Positions 7,771 through 16,557 are shown, numbered from the stretch's first letter. The stretch is DNA of 23,022 nt from Euryarchaeota archaeon UBA24 (GCA_002503845.1 DASO01000013.1:1-23022), one strand, 5' to 3'. The notes: generated by a model from the letters alone, not told the origin. Translations and numbers: made by a program.

Positions 7771-7844
7771 GGGCCGGTAGCTTAGTCAGGCAGAGCGACG
7801 GACTCTTAATCCGTAGGTCGGGGGTTCAACTCCCTCTCGGCCCG
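7771..7844 (+). tRNA. tRNA-Lys (anticodon CUU)
   Basis: The 74-base gene folds as a full cloverleaf. The acceptor stem GGGCCGG pairs with TCGGCCC with one G-U pair; the anticodon stem ACGGA/TCCGT encloses the loop CTCTTAA, so the anticodon is CTT. The T loop is TTCAACT, and the discriminator base is G. There is no intron and no encoded CCA, as is usual in many archaea. Confidence 0.97.
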
Positions 7845-7863
7845 TTGAGAAGTGAAGAGATGG

Positions 7864-7871
7864 AAATATAG
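7864..7871 (+). promoter_or_regulatory. TATA box for the FAD/Fe-S dehydrogenase gene
   Basis: AAATATAG is centred about 26 bases before the ATG at 7894. This is the spacing of a leaderless archaeal promoter, and it shows that the large dehydrogenase is expressed separately from the tRNA. Confidence 0.5.
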
Positions 7872-7893
7872 CCTTGGGAATGGAAAATAACCC

Positions 7894-10851
7894 ATGGCAG
7901 TGGACCCTTCTAAAGATCATAGAGCGAATTATGACTACACAGGAGGGGACATTCATAGATCGGATCTTGTTGAAGAGCTTGAAGAATTAATTGAAGGAGA
8001 AGTTAGGTTCGATACATACACACGTCACCTGTATGCAACCGATGCTAGCATATACGAAGTCACTCCAATTGGGGTTGTATTTCCAAAGTCTACTAAGGAT
8101 GTTGCTGCAGTAATGACCCATTGTTCAGAGAAATCGATACCGGTTCTTCCTAGAGGGGGTGGCACATCTCTTGCAGGACAGGCTGTAAATGAAGCAGTTG
8201 TTCTTGATTTTACAAGATATATGAGTGATATCATAGAAATAGATGCCCCAAATAAGACGATGCGAGTTCAACCTGGTGCATATTTAGGAACGATAAATGC
8301 GAAATTGAAACCACATGGATTAAAATTTGCCCCAGATCCCGCATGGGCGGATAAAAGTGCAATAGGCGGTGCTATTGGAAATAATTCGACAGGATCACAT
8401 TCATTAATTTACGAGAAGACTGATGCATATATTAAATCGTGTGAAGTTGTACTTTCAGACGGCACAATACACAAATTTGGCAAAGTCCCAATTAAAGATC
8501 TTGAAGAGGCCACAGAGGGCGAGGGAATTATACAAGATGTGTATTCGAAAGTATACAAAGTACTAGAAGAGAAAGAGGAGATCGAAAAGAAATATCCAGA
8601 TCTTAACAGAAATGTATCGGGTTATAATCTAAAACGAATATGTGAAGAGTCTCTTGGGGGAGAAGTGAATATGTCCCATCTGATCTGCGGTAGTGAGGGG
8701 ACTCTGGCCATTGTAACAGAGGTAGAGATATCATTGGTTGAGATACCAAAGCGTAAGGAAGTAATTCTGTTTGCATATGAAAATTTGAAAACATCCATGG
8801 AGGATGTCTCTTTGATTTTAGAACATGGGCCTTCTGCAATTGAAGTAATGGATAAGATACTAATAGATTTGGCAAGAGACACCATGGAATTTAAAAATAT
8901 AACAGAGTCCATTCCAGAAAAAATGGAATCCATACTTTTAGTTGAATTTTATGTCAATTCGAAGAAAGAAGGGAAAGAAAAAGTAAACGCATTGATTAAA
9001 GAAATTGTTTCGGTGGAAGAAAAGGAAGGTGGAATTCAAAAAAGAGCAAAGTATTCGGTGGTGGCTCGTGACGAACATGAACAGATAAAATTTTGGAAAA
9101 TGCGAAAGGCGGGACTACCCATTTTGCTGTCTCGTACGAGCGATGAAAAGCACATAGCATTTGTAGAAGACTTGGCAATACCAGCAAAGCATTTGCCAGA
9201 ATATGTCGAACGGTTTCAAAAAATACTAGATGATCAGGAGACTTATGCTAGTTTTTATGCCCATGCTGGTCCGGGGGTTTTGCACGTCCGTCCGCTAATA
9301 AATACTAAAACTGAGAATGGGGTCAAAATGATGAATACGATTGCAGAGTTGGCTACGGATTTGGTAATTGAATTCGGAGGGGCAATTTCGGGAGAGCATG
9401 GGGACGGGAGATCCAGGACTCAATGGAATAAAAAGTTATATGGAGATCTAATTTGGGAAATGTTCCGGGATTTGAAAACTGCATTTGATCCAGAGTGGAT
9501 ATTAAATCCAGGGCAGGTTTGTGGAGACATAAAACTGACAGATAACCTTAGATTTTCTCCAGAATACACGCCAGCAAATAGTTTTGATCCTAAATTAAAT
9601 TGGCAGGGTGTAAATGGATTTCAAGGAATGGTGGATTTATGCCATGGGTGCGGAGGTTGCAGAGGGGGACAGATTGAGACAGGAGGGGTCATGTGTCCCA
9701 CATATAGGGTATCGAAAGAAGAGAGTACCACGACTAGAGGAAGAGCAAATCTACTACGTCTTGCTATGAGTGGCGGGTTGGAAGGGGGTGCGTTTGATCC
9801 GGAATTTATGCACGAGGTGATGGATTTATGCATTGGGTGCAAGGGGTGTAAAAAAGACTGCCCTAGTGGTGTGGATATGGCAAAATTAAAAATTGAAATC
9901 ACAAATGAGTACCGTAATCGATACGGGACCAAGTTTAGAGATAGAATATTTTCAAATATAGAGATGCTAATGGTAGTGGGGAGTGCACTTTCCCCATTAT
10001 CGAATTGGATTTTACGAAATGAAATAGTGAAGATGTTATTGGAAAGGGGAATGGGCATTGGACGTGACCGTGACCTCCCTATTTTCCATCGTAAGACATT
10101 TGTGAAATGGTTTGAGAAGAGGGAGTCAAAAAGTTCGGAAAGGGGTCTTCGAAAAGTGTTGTTAGTTCCAGATATATTCACAAATTACACACACCCCGAG
10201 ACGGGAGTGGCTGCTACCAAAGTTTTGGAAGCGTCAGGGGCCTCTGTGCAGATGGCAAGGGGGATTTCAGACACAGGGCGGGCGTCATATTCAAAGGGGT
10301 TCATAGAAAATGCGAGAAAAATAGCTAGGAAAAATGTGGAAGTATTAGCACCATTTGTAGAGGAAGGGTGGGACATAGTCATAGTCGAACCGTCTGAAGC
10401 AGAGATGGTGTCGGTGGATTACCTAGATTTGCTTAGAGGGGAGTCGGTGTTAAAAGTTTCAGAGAACACATATGATATTTGTGAATATATAGATAAATTT
10501 GGAGATATGAGGCGGTGCAAAGAACCAAGAGATCATTTGGTGTATCATGGACATTGTCATCAGAAGGCATCGGGCAAATCAAAACATGCGGTGAATATAC
10601 TTAGAAAAGTGGGATACACAGTCGATGATATCGATTCGGGTTGTTGCGGGATGGCAGGATCTTTTGGTTATGAGGCAGAGCACGTCTCGATGAGTAAGTC
10701 CATTGGGCAGATTTTATTTGATCAAATAGAATCGGGGTCCGAAGGAACGTTAATTGCAGGTGGAGCTTCATGCAGGGCCCAGCTGGCAAGTTATTTTTCA
10801 GAAGAACCGGTGCATCCGATTGAAAAAATCGCAGAAATATTAGTGGATTAA
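7894..10851 (+). CDS. Large FAD-binding and (Fe-S)-binding dehydrogenase (glycolate / D-lactate / D-2-hydroxyacid type)
   Basis: This 985-residue protein fuses a flavin dehydrogenase and an iron-sulfur electron-transfer half, as in archaeal D-lactate or glycolate oxidase (GlcD+GlcF) homologues. The FAD-binding domain spans about 40-270, with PRGGGTSLAGQAVN at 86-99. The FAD-linked oxidase C-terminal domain spans about 280-560 and includes GEHGDGRSRT. Two ferredoxin-type Cys clusters follow, starting at Cys583 (CHGCGGC, then VMCP) and Cys646 (CIGCKGCKKDCP). The C-terminal CCG domain has HGHCHQK near 885 and GCCGMAGSFG with Cys917-Cys918. There is no signal peptide. It likely passes electrons from a 2-hydroxyacid to the membrane quinone pool. 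D-malate, D-lactate and glycolate are all possible substrates. Confidence 0.93.
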   Translation: MAVDPSKDHRANYDYTGGDIHRSDLVEELEELIEGEVRFDTYTRHLYATDASIYEVTPIGVVFPKSTKDVAAVMTHCSEKSIPVLPRGGGTSLAGQAVNEAVVLDFTRYMSDIIEIDAPNKTMRVQPGAYLGTINAKLKPHGLKFAPDPAWADKSAIGGAIGNNSTGSHSLIYEKTDAYIKSCEVVLSDGTIHKFGKVPIKDLEEATEGEGIIQDVYSKVYKVLEEKEEIEKKYPDLNRNVSGYNLKRICEESLGGEVNMSHLICGSEGTLAIVTEVEISLVEIPKRKEVILFAYENLKTSMEDVSLILEHGPSAIEVMDKILIDLARDTMEFKNITESIPEKMESILLVEFYVNSKKEGKEKVNALIKEIVSVEEKEGGIQKRAKYSVVARDEHEQIKFWKMRKAGLPILLSRTSDEKHIAFVEDLAIPAKHLPEYVERFQKILDDQETYASFYAHAGPGVLHVRPLINTKTENGVKMMNTIAELATDLVIEFGGAISGEHGDGRSRTQWNKKLYGDLIWEMFRDLKTAFDPEWILNPGQVCGDIKLTDNLRFSPEYTPANSFDPKLNWQGVNGFQGMVDLCHGCGGCRGGQIETGGVMCPTYRVSKEESTTTRGRANLLRLAMSGGLEGGAFDPEFMHEVMDLCIGCKGCKKDCPSGVDMAKLKIEITNEYRNRYGTKFRDRIFSNIEMLMVVGSALSPLSNWILRNEIVKMLLERGMGIGRDRDLPIFHRKTFVKWFEKRESKSSERGLRKVLLVPDIFTNYTHPETGVAATKVLEASGASVQMARGISDTGRASYSKGFIENARKIARKNVEVLAPFVEEGWDIVIVEPSEAEMVSVDYLDLLRGESVLKVSENTYDICEYIDKFGDMRRCKEPRDHLVYHGHCHQKASGKSKHAVNILRKVGYTVDDIDSGCCGMAGSFGYEAEHVSMSKSIGQILFDQIESGSEGTLIAGGASCRAQLASYFSEEPVHPIEKIAEILVD

Positions 10852-10869
10852 GTCACACAAAATGCCTAA

Positions 10870-11190
10870 TTAGAATGGGACTTCTGGATAGTCTTGTTCC
10901 TCTCCTTGAGGTCCAAATGGATCGTACTCAAATCCCCCTCCTGCAGTTGCGTAAACTTCGTTGATTTCATCTATTTCCATTACCATTCGGTGACGAATAG
11001 CCTGAATTGTCATAGGAGAAATACCACAGCCACTGCACATTCCCCCAAGTCTGATCCAAACTTCGCCAGTATCTTCGTTTATATCCTCTATCGCCGCATC
11101 CCCACCGTGCATTGCGATTTGAGGAAAGTTTCGGGTGAGAAATAGAGTGATTTTACTTCTTACATCAGGGGTGTCTGCTTCTGTAGACAT
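10870..11190 (-). CDS. NifU C-terminal domain-like Fe-S scaffold protein
   Basis: This 106-residue protein matches the NifU C-terminal (Nfu) domain that assembles or carries Fe-S clusters. The defining Cys pair is present in GGMCSGCGISP (Cys52 and Cys55), after the DINEDTGEVWIRLGG strand. The acidic C-terminal tail after residue 90 (EEQDYPEVPF) resembles haloarchaeal versions. It is convergent with the Fe-S dehydrogenase (18-base gap) and divergent from the diadenylate cyclase. The two Fe-S-dependent complexes in the window would be natural clients, but no specific pairing is shown. Confidence 0.92.
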   Translation of the reverse strand: MSTEADTPDVRSKITLFLTRNFPQIAMHGGDAAIEDINEDTGEVWIRLGGMCSGCGISPMTIQAIRHRMVMEIDEINEVYATAGGGFEYDPFGPQGEEQDYPEVPF

Positions 11191-11297
11191 ATTAGCAATT
11201 ATTCTTTGGGTTCAAAGGGCATATTCTTATCTAAAATGCTTTTTGGGATAGTTACTACTTCAAAAAGCTTTTTGATCATCGTGGGGTGTTATAGATT
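11191..11297. promoter_or_regulatory. Divergent promoter region (NifU-like / diadenylate cyclase) with palindromes
   Basis: This 107-base gap contains a perfect 16-base palindrome TCAAAAAGCTTTTTGA at 11260-11275, centred 30 bases before the cyclase start, where a TATA box or overlapping operator would sit. A partly matching half, AAAATGCTTTTTGG, lies at 11234-11247. Near the NifU start is a 5-4-5 inverted repeat, CTTTG-GGTT-CAAAG (11204-11217). No strong consensus TATA box is seen for the cyclase. Confidence 0.45.
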
Positions 11298-12113
11298 ATG
11301 GGAGGAATTCTCGAGAGGGTGGAAGACTTTATTTCGGGTGAACAGGTGCTAGTTCTGTTCTATCCATCTGCCGCAGAATATGAGAAATATGTAGAAAGTG
11401 TAGGAGAAGGCGTGGTAGTTGTGGGAAGGGAAAATGTATGGGGTGCAGAAGATTTTATTGAGCTACCGCTTGAATTCGAAGATATTAAAGAAAAAATTCG
11501 TTTTGGCCTAGAGGGGGCAATTCGAAATGGGATGATTTCGGATGGAGATGATGTGGTTTGTATTTCTAAGTTATTTTCTAATGAGTTGGATTCGATAATG
11601 AAAGTCCGGGTAGAAGAGTCTCAGTTGAATTCGGGGATATACGCGTTTTTCTTGAATTCTAAATCGGATGCTGGTGTCATTAGAGATGTATTGGAATTGG
11701 TTATTGAACTAGGTAAAAAGGGACAAAATGGAGAACCTGTGGGGGCATTATTTACAGTAGGGGATGCGGGGAAAGTGATGAATAAATCTTGTCCTTTGTC
11801 ATACAACCCATTTGAGAAATCTCATGTTCATGTAGGGGATTCGATTGTCAATGTCATGTTAAAGGAGTTTTCTCGATTGGATGGTGCTTTTGTCATTTCA
11901 GATGAGGGAAAAATTGTATCTGCGTACAGATATTTGGAAGCGTCTTCAGAGGGGTTAAACATTCCAAAGGGCTTGGGAACGAGACATATGGCAGGAGCAG
12001 CGATAAGTAAAGACACTAGTGCGATTTCAGTTGTTCTTTCAGAATCGGATGGGCTAGTTAGATGTTTTAAAAGTGGGGAATTGGTGTTAGAGATAGACCC
12101 AGAGGCATACTGA
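11298..12113 (+). CDS. dacZ: DacZ-like diadenylate cyclase (c-di-AMP synthase)
   Basis: The C-terminal part (about 145-271) is a DisA_N/DAC domain, which makes cyclic di-AMP from two ATP. The first motif, Asp195-Gly-Ala197 (LDGAFVIS), is intact. The second, usually RHR, reads GTRHMAGAAIS with Arg229-His230-Met231. The strand SAISVVLSESDGLVRCF follows as expected. The N-terminal 140 residues are not a recognised domain but match the layout of the archaeal DacZ protein known from Haloferax. The stop is one base before an MscS-type channel gene, so the two form an operon. c-di-AMP controls osmotic homeostasis in bacteria and affects it in haloarchaea, which fits this pairing. The Met at the third motif position may be normal for the archaeal branch; I cannot check that here. 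Confidence 0.85.
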   Translation: MGGILERVEDFISGEQVLVLFYPSAAEYEKYVESVGEGVVVVGRENVWGAEDFIELPLEFEDIKEKIRFGLEGAIRNGMISDGDDVVCISKLFSNELDSIMKVRVEESQLNSGIYAFFLNSKSDAGVIRDVLELVIELGKKGQNGEPVGALFTVGDAGKVMNKSCPLSYNPFEKSHVHVGDSIVNVMLKEFSRLDGAFVISDEGKIVSAYRYLEASSEGLNIPKGLGTRHMAGAAISKDTSAISVVLSESDGLVRCFKSGELVLEIDPEAY

Positions 12114-12114
12114 T

Positions 12115-12897
12115 ATGCAAATTGGAGAACAGATCCTGTCACTTTTTTCAGAGGAAATCGTATTAATCTCATTGTTGCTAGTAGTAGGTGCCATTGTGGC
12201 ACAGGTCATTGCTCGGAGGAGTAAAAAAATTCTTGAAAGTATTGGAATTCCAGAAGCGGTGGAGGGAACTTCACTAGAAAGGACGATGGGAAAAATGGGA
12301 ACCTCTACTGTTGTTATGGTTTCAAAGATAAGCATGTGGTTGATCATAGGAGGAACTGTGTTGCTTGCATTGACCATATTAGATGTAAACTATAGTCAAA
12401 GTCTTGTAGAGGCTACTGCCGATATTTTCCCATCCGTATTTAGTTCTCTATTGATATTTTTGACAGGGGTTGTACTAGGAGACAAAGCAGAAATTTTGGT
12501 TGCAAGAAGTTTAAGAGGTATAAAAGTTTCAGAAGTTGGAATCATCCCCAAGATCGCAAAATATAGTGTAATATATATTTCAATTTTGATAGTCCTAGGT
12601 CAGCTAGATGTGGCCACAAATGCCCTTGTAGTTCTTTTAGGAGCATATGCACTGTCTATTGTTGCATTCTCTGCGGTGGCATTTTCAGATATGCTAAAAT
12701 CTACTGCAGCGGGGTTGTACCTAGTTCTTACACAACCATATGTCATTGGAGATGAAATTAGAGTGGGGGATACCGGAGGTGTTGTTCAAGAGATAACAAT
12801 GCTCGTAACACGGGTAGAATCGGGAGAGGAAGAATGCATGATACCCAATGATCGCGTATTCCGAGATGGTGTGTCAACAAAAATTAACCGCGATTAG
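12115..12897 (+). CDS. MscS-family mechanosensitive ion channel
   Basis: This 260-residue membrane protein has about five hydrophobic segments (roughly 14-34, 72-94, 106-126, 148-170 and 172-195). The pore-lining segment is rich in Ala, Gly and Ser (LLGAYALSIVAFSAVAFSDM), and it is followed by the MscS beta domain with QPYVIGDEIRVGDTGGVVQEI and the IPND signature near 243. It lacks the long C-terminal cage of E. coli MscS and ends soon after the beta domain. It starts one base after the diadenylate cyclase stop, implying co-transcription and a shared role in the response to osmotic change. Its 3' end overlaps the convergent acyltransferase gene by 14 bases. Confidence 0.88.
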   Translation: MQIGEQILSLFSEEIVLISLLLVVGAIVAQVIARRSKKILESIGIPEAVEGTSLERTMGKMGTSTVVMVSKISMWLIIGGTVLLALTILDVNYSQSLVEATADIFPSVFSSLLIFLTGVVLGDKAEILVARSLRGIKVSEVGIIPKIAKYSVIYISILIVLGQLDVATNALVVLLGAYALSIVAFSAVAFSDMLKSTAAGLYLVLTQPYVIGDEIRVGDTGGVVQEITMLVTRVESGEEECMIPNDRVFRDGVSTKINRD

Positions 12898-13405
12898 ATA
12901 GTATTTTTGCAGGAACTCCAGCGGCGAATGAACCATCGGGGAGATCTTTCGTTACGACAGAATTGGCACCCACTTGGACGTCATCTCCTATGCAAACTCC
13001 AGGTAAGATTACAGACCCCGCTCCGATCATAGTACGTTCCCCAATTGTTACTTCCCCGATACGGCATTCGTCTTGGAGAAATTCGTGACAAAGTATTGTT
13101 GCATCATAGCCAATAATAGTATTACTACCGATGGAGATTAATTCGGGCCAAAATACATCAGGGGTAGACTCTAGACCCCAAGAAACTCCGTCCCCAATGG
13201 CCACACCTATGAGTCGGAAAAGCCAATTTTTTACTCTCAAACTGGGAGAATATCTAGCCAAATAAATAATAGCGAAATTGAACATTACAGATAGTGGATT
13301 CCTAAAAGAAGTCCACATCCAAAGTGAATTCTGAGTCCCAGGGGTTGGAAAACGAGTTAGTCTCTGGTGGCGGGGAGTATCAGGTTGATCTGTTGTAGGA
13401 GACAC
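12884..13405 (-). CDS. Hexapeptide-repeat (left-handed beta-helix) acyltransferase
   Basis: The C-terminal half (about 88-168) consists of hexapeptide repeats such as IGSNTIIGYD, IGEVTIGERTMIGAGSVILPG and IGDDVQVGANSVV. This is the coil of the CysE/LacA/NodL acyltransferase group, which moves an acetyl group from acetyl-CoA to a sugar or amino acid hydroxyl. His107 in ILCHEF is at the position of the catalytic histidine. The first 70 residues are not repeats and include a hydrophobic stretch (MFNFAIIYLARY) that may associate with the membrane. The ending AAGVPAKIL is typical. The acceptor is unknown; lipid or cell-surface glycan modification is a reasonable guess. Confidence 0.87.
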   Translation of the reverse strand: MSPTTDQPDTPRHQRLTRFPTPGTQNSLWMWTSFRNPLSVMFNFAIIYLARYSPSLRVKNWLFRLIGVAIGDGVSWGLESTPDVFWPELISIGSNTIIGYDATILCHEFLQDECRIGEVTIGERTMIGAGSVILPGVCIGDDVQVGANSVVTKDLPDGSFAAGVPAKILSNRG

Positions 13406-13434
13406 AATGTGAGTTGGGAAGTAAATAATTTAAC

Positions 13435-13857
13435 CTACTCGCTAAGTGTGGTGGGGTTTAGATATTTAGAGAGTGCCTCAGAGAGGTAATCTGCCGCAGG
13501 TATTTCTGCAAATTCAACATACCGGGCTATTTCATAGGTAGAAGAAGTCGGAGTATCTAGTTTTTGTTCTAAAATGATTGTAGGGATGCGACTGATGTTA
13601 TATTCATCTACCAATGGGCCTTGTTTTTTACCACCGGGTAAACGATCTACAGGATATTGTTCTATGCAGTTGGGATCGATATTTGCGGCAGATAGTGCTG
13701 CAGAAAAGTTGGGTAGTTGTGCCCTGCAATCTTTACAGCCATCATCGCACCAAATTTTAAACACGAAATTAGAATCTAGTTTTGATAGCACAGTTACAGT
13801 TTCCAGATGATCTGAAGCATTCCAAATTGGGTTGGGGGTCATGGAATCAAGAGCCAT
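13435..13857 (-). CDS. Thioredoxin-like protein
   Basis: This 140-residue protein has a thioredoxin-type layout: a beta strand and active site VFKIWCDDGCKDCRAQLPNF with the redox pair Cys41-Cys44 (plus Cys37), and the cis-proline loop SRIPTIIL with Pro92. The WC-x3-CxxC arrangement differs from the standard WCGPC, so its partner specificity is probably different. A second ATG five codons downstream (13842) is an alternative start. It lies 29 bases downstream of the acyltransferase start and is transcribed the same way, so the two may be co-transcribed. The targets are unknown. Confidence 0.75.
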   Translation of the reverse strand: MALDSMTPNPIWNASDHLETVTVLSKLDSNFVFKIWCDDGCKDCRAQLPNFSAALSAANIDPNCIEQYPVDRLPGGKKQGPLVDEYNISRIPTIILEQKLDTPTSSTYEIARYVEFAEIPAADYLSEALSKYLNPTTLSE

Positions 13858-13882
13858 TGTAATTAGAAGGGGTCTTCAAGTG

Positions 13883-13902
13883 CTTTAATACATTTATTAA
13901 AG
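13883..13902. promoter_or_regulatory. Perfect 8-4-8 inverted repeat upstream of the thioredoxin-like gene
   Basis: CTTTAATA and TATTAAAG flank CATT. The minus-strand TATTAAAG arm is centred about 29 bases before the thioredoxin-like start, so the repeat probably overlaps its TATA box and could be an operator. It could instead be the terminator of the gene ending at 13910. Confidence 0.5.
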
Positions 13903-13909
13903 GGAATAA

Positions 13910-14374
13910 TTAAATTAAAAATTCGGACTCTAGTAATCGAATGATAATCCGAGAATTTGGGTCGGGTTGGGGAAAATCAAGGGTTGGTAATTCGCCCCTA
14001 GTGGTTAAGATGGGCCGCGTTAGTTTTAAAGTTTCATAGGAGGATAAAAGACAATATATTTTGAGAAATTTTTTTGAATTACGGGGATGAATTTTTTCGT
14101 TTCGAATGGCAGTTGCTAGTTGTCGTGAAAGCCATTCTTTTTTATGGACACTAGGTTCGAGTACTAGTGCTTCTTGCACATAGCGCGATAGATACCAATT
14201 TAAATCATTAAGCAAAGAAACAGCGGCTCCAAGACTAATGGTGGTGAGGTCTATGGAATTTTCAAAGGGGATAGTGAGAGAATATGGAGAAAGTGCGTTT
14301 CGAGGCACCTCGTGTTCCATCAAGGTGTTGAATAAATCCACATGTTCTGTGCCGATTAGACGTACTTCCGTCAC
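13910..14374 (-). CDS. Conserved haloarchaeal-type hypothetical protein (possibly DUF5804)
   Basis: This 154-residue soluble protein has no catalytic motif that I recognise. The segment SLGAAVSLLNDLNWYLSRYVQEALVLEPSV and the acidic-hydrophobic end IIRLLESEF recall a conserved family of haloarchaea, DUF5804, from memory rather than from a search. It has about 50 residues of predicted helix in the middle and Trp-containing conserved patches (NWYLSRY, KEWLSRQL). It lies 66 bases downstream of the S-adenosylmethionine synthetase start-to-stop unit, in the same direction, so it may be co-transcribed. No function is assigned. Confidence 0.7.
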   Translation of the reverse strand: MTEVRLIGTEHVDLFNTLMEHEVPRNALSPYSLTIPFENSIDLTTISLGAAVSLLNDLNWYLSRYVQEALVLEPSVHKKEWLSRQLATAIRNEKIHPRNSKKFLKIYCLLSSYETLKLTRPILTTRGELPTLDFPQPDPNSRIIIRLLESEFLI

Positions 14375-14440
14375 TATGAGGAAGTGGTGGTCACGATAGT
14401 TTTTAAGGAGATCATTTTGAGAATGGGGCGCAGGGGTTGG

Positions 14441-15661
14441 CTAGAAGGTATATAACTCGCCAGAAACAACCCGGTCAGTGATGGTGTGAATGGTGTCTAG
14501 ATTGGCATTCACTATATCAAAAATTTGAGATTGTTCTGCTTCGCTCAGGGAGTTCCCATCATCAGTTACTACTTTAATATCTGCAACATGGGGTTGATCA
14601 ATAGGGGCACTTATCTGAGATAATACACGAATAGAAACATCTTTGATTCGAGTGGGTGGGAATGAGTCTACTATTTTATTTGCAACATCGTTGGAGAAGA
14701 GATTGTAGATTTTTCCAACATGGTTAACAGGGTTTTTTCCAGAAGTTGCTTCCATTGACATTGGTCTATTAGGAGTGATAAGTCCATTGGCTCGATTTCC
14801 ACGCCCTACAGAGCCATCATCACCGTGCTCGGCACTAGTTCCAGTCACTGTCAAATAAAGATTGTTTACATTAGAAGGGTCGTCATAAATATCGGCAGTG
14901 TTTACAAAAATTGTTAGATCTTTTTCAGTGTATTTTCGCGCCAATTCATGGGCACATTCATCAATTTGATGAAGAATATCTTGGTAATGATGCATATCGT
15001 CAACATATCGATCTACCAGTGGTGCTGCTATGGTCAATTGTAGTTTGTCATTCTCGCGTAACCCCATCACTTTGACGTCAGGTCCAATTGCGGGTTGCTT
15101 CGTGTGGAAATTAGTATTGAGTTCCCGTTCTACATTTAGTACAATGGTTTCGGTTTCAGAGAGGGGTGCATGGCCAACACCAAAGCTAGTGTCATTAGAT
15201 AAAGGAACGTTTCCAAGGGATCCAAAGACATTTTGAAGGGCTCCACTGCCTTCTCCAAATTTAACACTGAGTTTGACCCCGGTTTTAACATTTAATTCAG
15301 GAATGGTTTCTCGTAAATAATTTTTTGTGGCTTTTGTGGCTATATCGATTACAGGAATAGAAATGCCATCATAGGTGGTAGTGGCACGACCCACCACGAT
15401 GATTTCTATGGGTTTGAGAATTTCACCCCCTCCAAATTTTTTGATTGAATTTCCCGCTACAAGTTGTGCTTCATCGGTATTGTGATGAAGTATTTTCCCA
15501 AATTCTTGTAGATAGAATTGGCAAAGGCTCCGGGAAACGGCTTCTGCAATTCCATCGCAAATTGAATCGGGATGTCCAAGGCCTTTTCTCTCTACAATTT
15601 CTATAGATTCATCCTCTACTGAAGAATGATTTAAAGAGCTGACCCGTATATTCCGATCCAT
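14441..15661 (-). CDS. mat: Archaeal-type S-adenosylmethionine synthetase
   Basis: The enzyme makes S-adenosylmethionine from methionine and ATP, the methyl donor of the cell. It belongs to the archaeal class, which is only distantly related to bacterial MetK. Recognisable blocks are [21 protein letters not shown] near the N-terminus, AQLVAGNS, the glycine-rich [16 protein letters not shown] and [20 protein letters not shown]. The length of 406 residues from the ATG at 15661 is that of the family. Two earlier in-frame ATGs exist (15664 and 15688), and TATA-like sequences fit more than one of them; homologues usually begin close to MxxRNIxV, which favours 15661. It is divergent from the FKBP isomerase gene. 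Confidence 0.96.
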   Translation of the reverse strand: MDRNIRVSSLNHSSVEDESIEIVERKGLGHPDSICDGIAEAVSRSLCQFYLQEFGKILHHNTDEAQLVAGNSIKKFGGGEILKPIEIIVVGRATTTYDGISIPVIDIATKATKNYLRETIPELNVKTGVKLSVKFGEGSGALQNVFGSLGNVPLSNDTSFGVGHAPLSETETIVLNVERELNTNFHTKQPAIGPDVKVMGLRENDKLQLTIAAPLVDRYVDDMHHYQDILHQIDECAHELARKYTEKDLTIFVNTADIYDDPSNVNNLYLTVTGTSAEHGDDGSVGRGNRANGLITPNRPMSMEATSGKNPVNHVGKIYNLFSNDVANKIVDSFPPTRIKDVSIRVLSQISAPIDQPHVADIKVVTDDGNSLSEAEQSQIFDIVNANLDTIHTITDRVVSGELYTF

Positions 15662-15780
15662 CATATAATTCAAAGATAGATCGTACATAGTTTATGTATC
15701 TTTGGAACTGCTAAATACTGAAAATAAGAGGTATAGGGGGCAGATAAAACAAAGAATCTTGTTCCTTTTCAAATCAATTT

Positions 15781-15788
15781 ATTTATGT
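15781..15788 (+). promoter_or_regulatory. TATA box for the FKBP isomerase gene
   Basis: ATTTATGT is centred about 27 bases before the ATG at 15812. It overlaps an alternative upstream ATG (15785), so transcription from it would exclude that start and supports 15812. Confidence 0.5.
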
Positions 15789-15811
15789 GCAGAACAGCTC
15801 TCGAGTATTCT

Positions 15812-16510
15812 ATGACCATTGGAGATGGAGATATCGTGGAGATTGAATTCACCGCTAGAACGAAACAAAGTGGAGTATTGATCGATACAACAAAAGAGGA
15901 CGTTGCGGAAGAGGAGGAAGTGAACACAGAGGGACAAAAGTGGGGACCACGAAAAATAGTAATTGGGGAAAACCATACGTTTAAAGCTGTAGAAGATTCC
16001 ATACGGGAAAAGAAAGTAGGGGATGGAGAAACCATACAAATTCCCACTGCGGATGCATTTGGAGAATATGATTCGGAATGGGTAAAAACAGTGAGCAGTG
16101 ATAAAATCCCTAAAGATGACCGATATCCAGGGGCTAGAACAACTATTGACAATCATCAAGTGCAAATTGAAACGATAGTAGGGAAACGGGCGCGTGTTAA
16201 TTTCAATCATCCTCTTGCAGGGGAAGACATTGAATATGAATATACAATAGTGAAAATTGTTGAAGACCCTACAGAAAGGGCGAAGTCACTAATAGAGATA
16301 TACGTAGGGGTAGAGTTAGAAGTGCAAATTGAAGAAGATAAAGGACACGGAAAGACTCTAGTTGTGGAATCAGATCCAATGTTATCATTTAATCAAAATT
16401 GGTTGTTCACGAAAAACCAAATTGCAAATATGTTGATTGAGAAAATAGATGTTGAGAGAGTCATAATTAAGGAAACTTTTGAGAAAATAGTAGCGGTCGA
16501 AGAAGAATAA
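15812..16510 (+). CDS. FKBP-type peptidyl-prolyl cis-trans isomerase, long archaeal (SlyD-like) form
   Basis: The protein catalyses proline isomerisation and acts as a folding helper in the cytoplasm. The FKBP core starts [17 protein letters not shown] and includes [18 protein letters not shown], with the chaperone insert (IF domain) between about 85 and 140 ([35 protein letters not shown]). An added C-terminal domain from about 150 to 232 is typical of the long archaeal FKBPs. An acidic run ([13 protein letters not shown]) interrupts the first strands. I chose the ATG at 15812 rather than 15785 because of the TATA box spacing. The length is 232 residues. Confidence 0.92.
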   Translation: MTIGDGDIVEIEFTARTKQSGVLIDTTKEDVAEEEEVNTEGQKWGPRKIVIGENHTFKAVEDSIREKKVGDGETIQIPTADAFGEYDSEWVKTVSSDKIPKDDRYPGARTTIDNHQVQIETIVGKRARVNFNHPLAGEDIEYEYTIVKIVEDPTERAKSLIEIYVGVELEVQIEEDKGHGKTLVVESDPMLSFNQNWLFTKNQIANMLIEKIDVERVIIKETFEKIVAVEEE

Positions 16511-16526
16511 GACACTATAGGAGAAG

Positions 16527-16536
16527 TTTATATATA
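16527..16536 (+). promoter_or_regulatory. Strong TATA box for the pyrBI operon
   Basis: TTTATATATA is centred about 26 bases before the pyrB ATG at 16558. It is the clearest consensus promoter in the window and implies a leaderless pyrBI transcript. Confidence 0.7.
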
Positions 16537-16557
16537 GGGGAGTTCCCTAAACAGCAG

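Noticed and set aside
9621..10181. A 186-residue minus-strand frame inside the FAD/Fe-S dehydrogenase gene
   Set aside because: It lies within clearly conserved coding sequence (both Fe-S motifs are on the other strand) and its translation has no recognisable domain.
15769..16210. Two overlapping minus-strand frames of 127 and 143 residues over the FKBP gene
   Set aside because: They are shadows of the FKBP core, with low-complexity hydrophobic translations.
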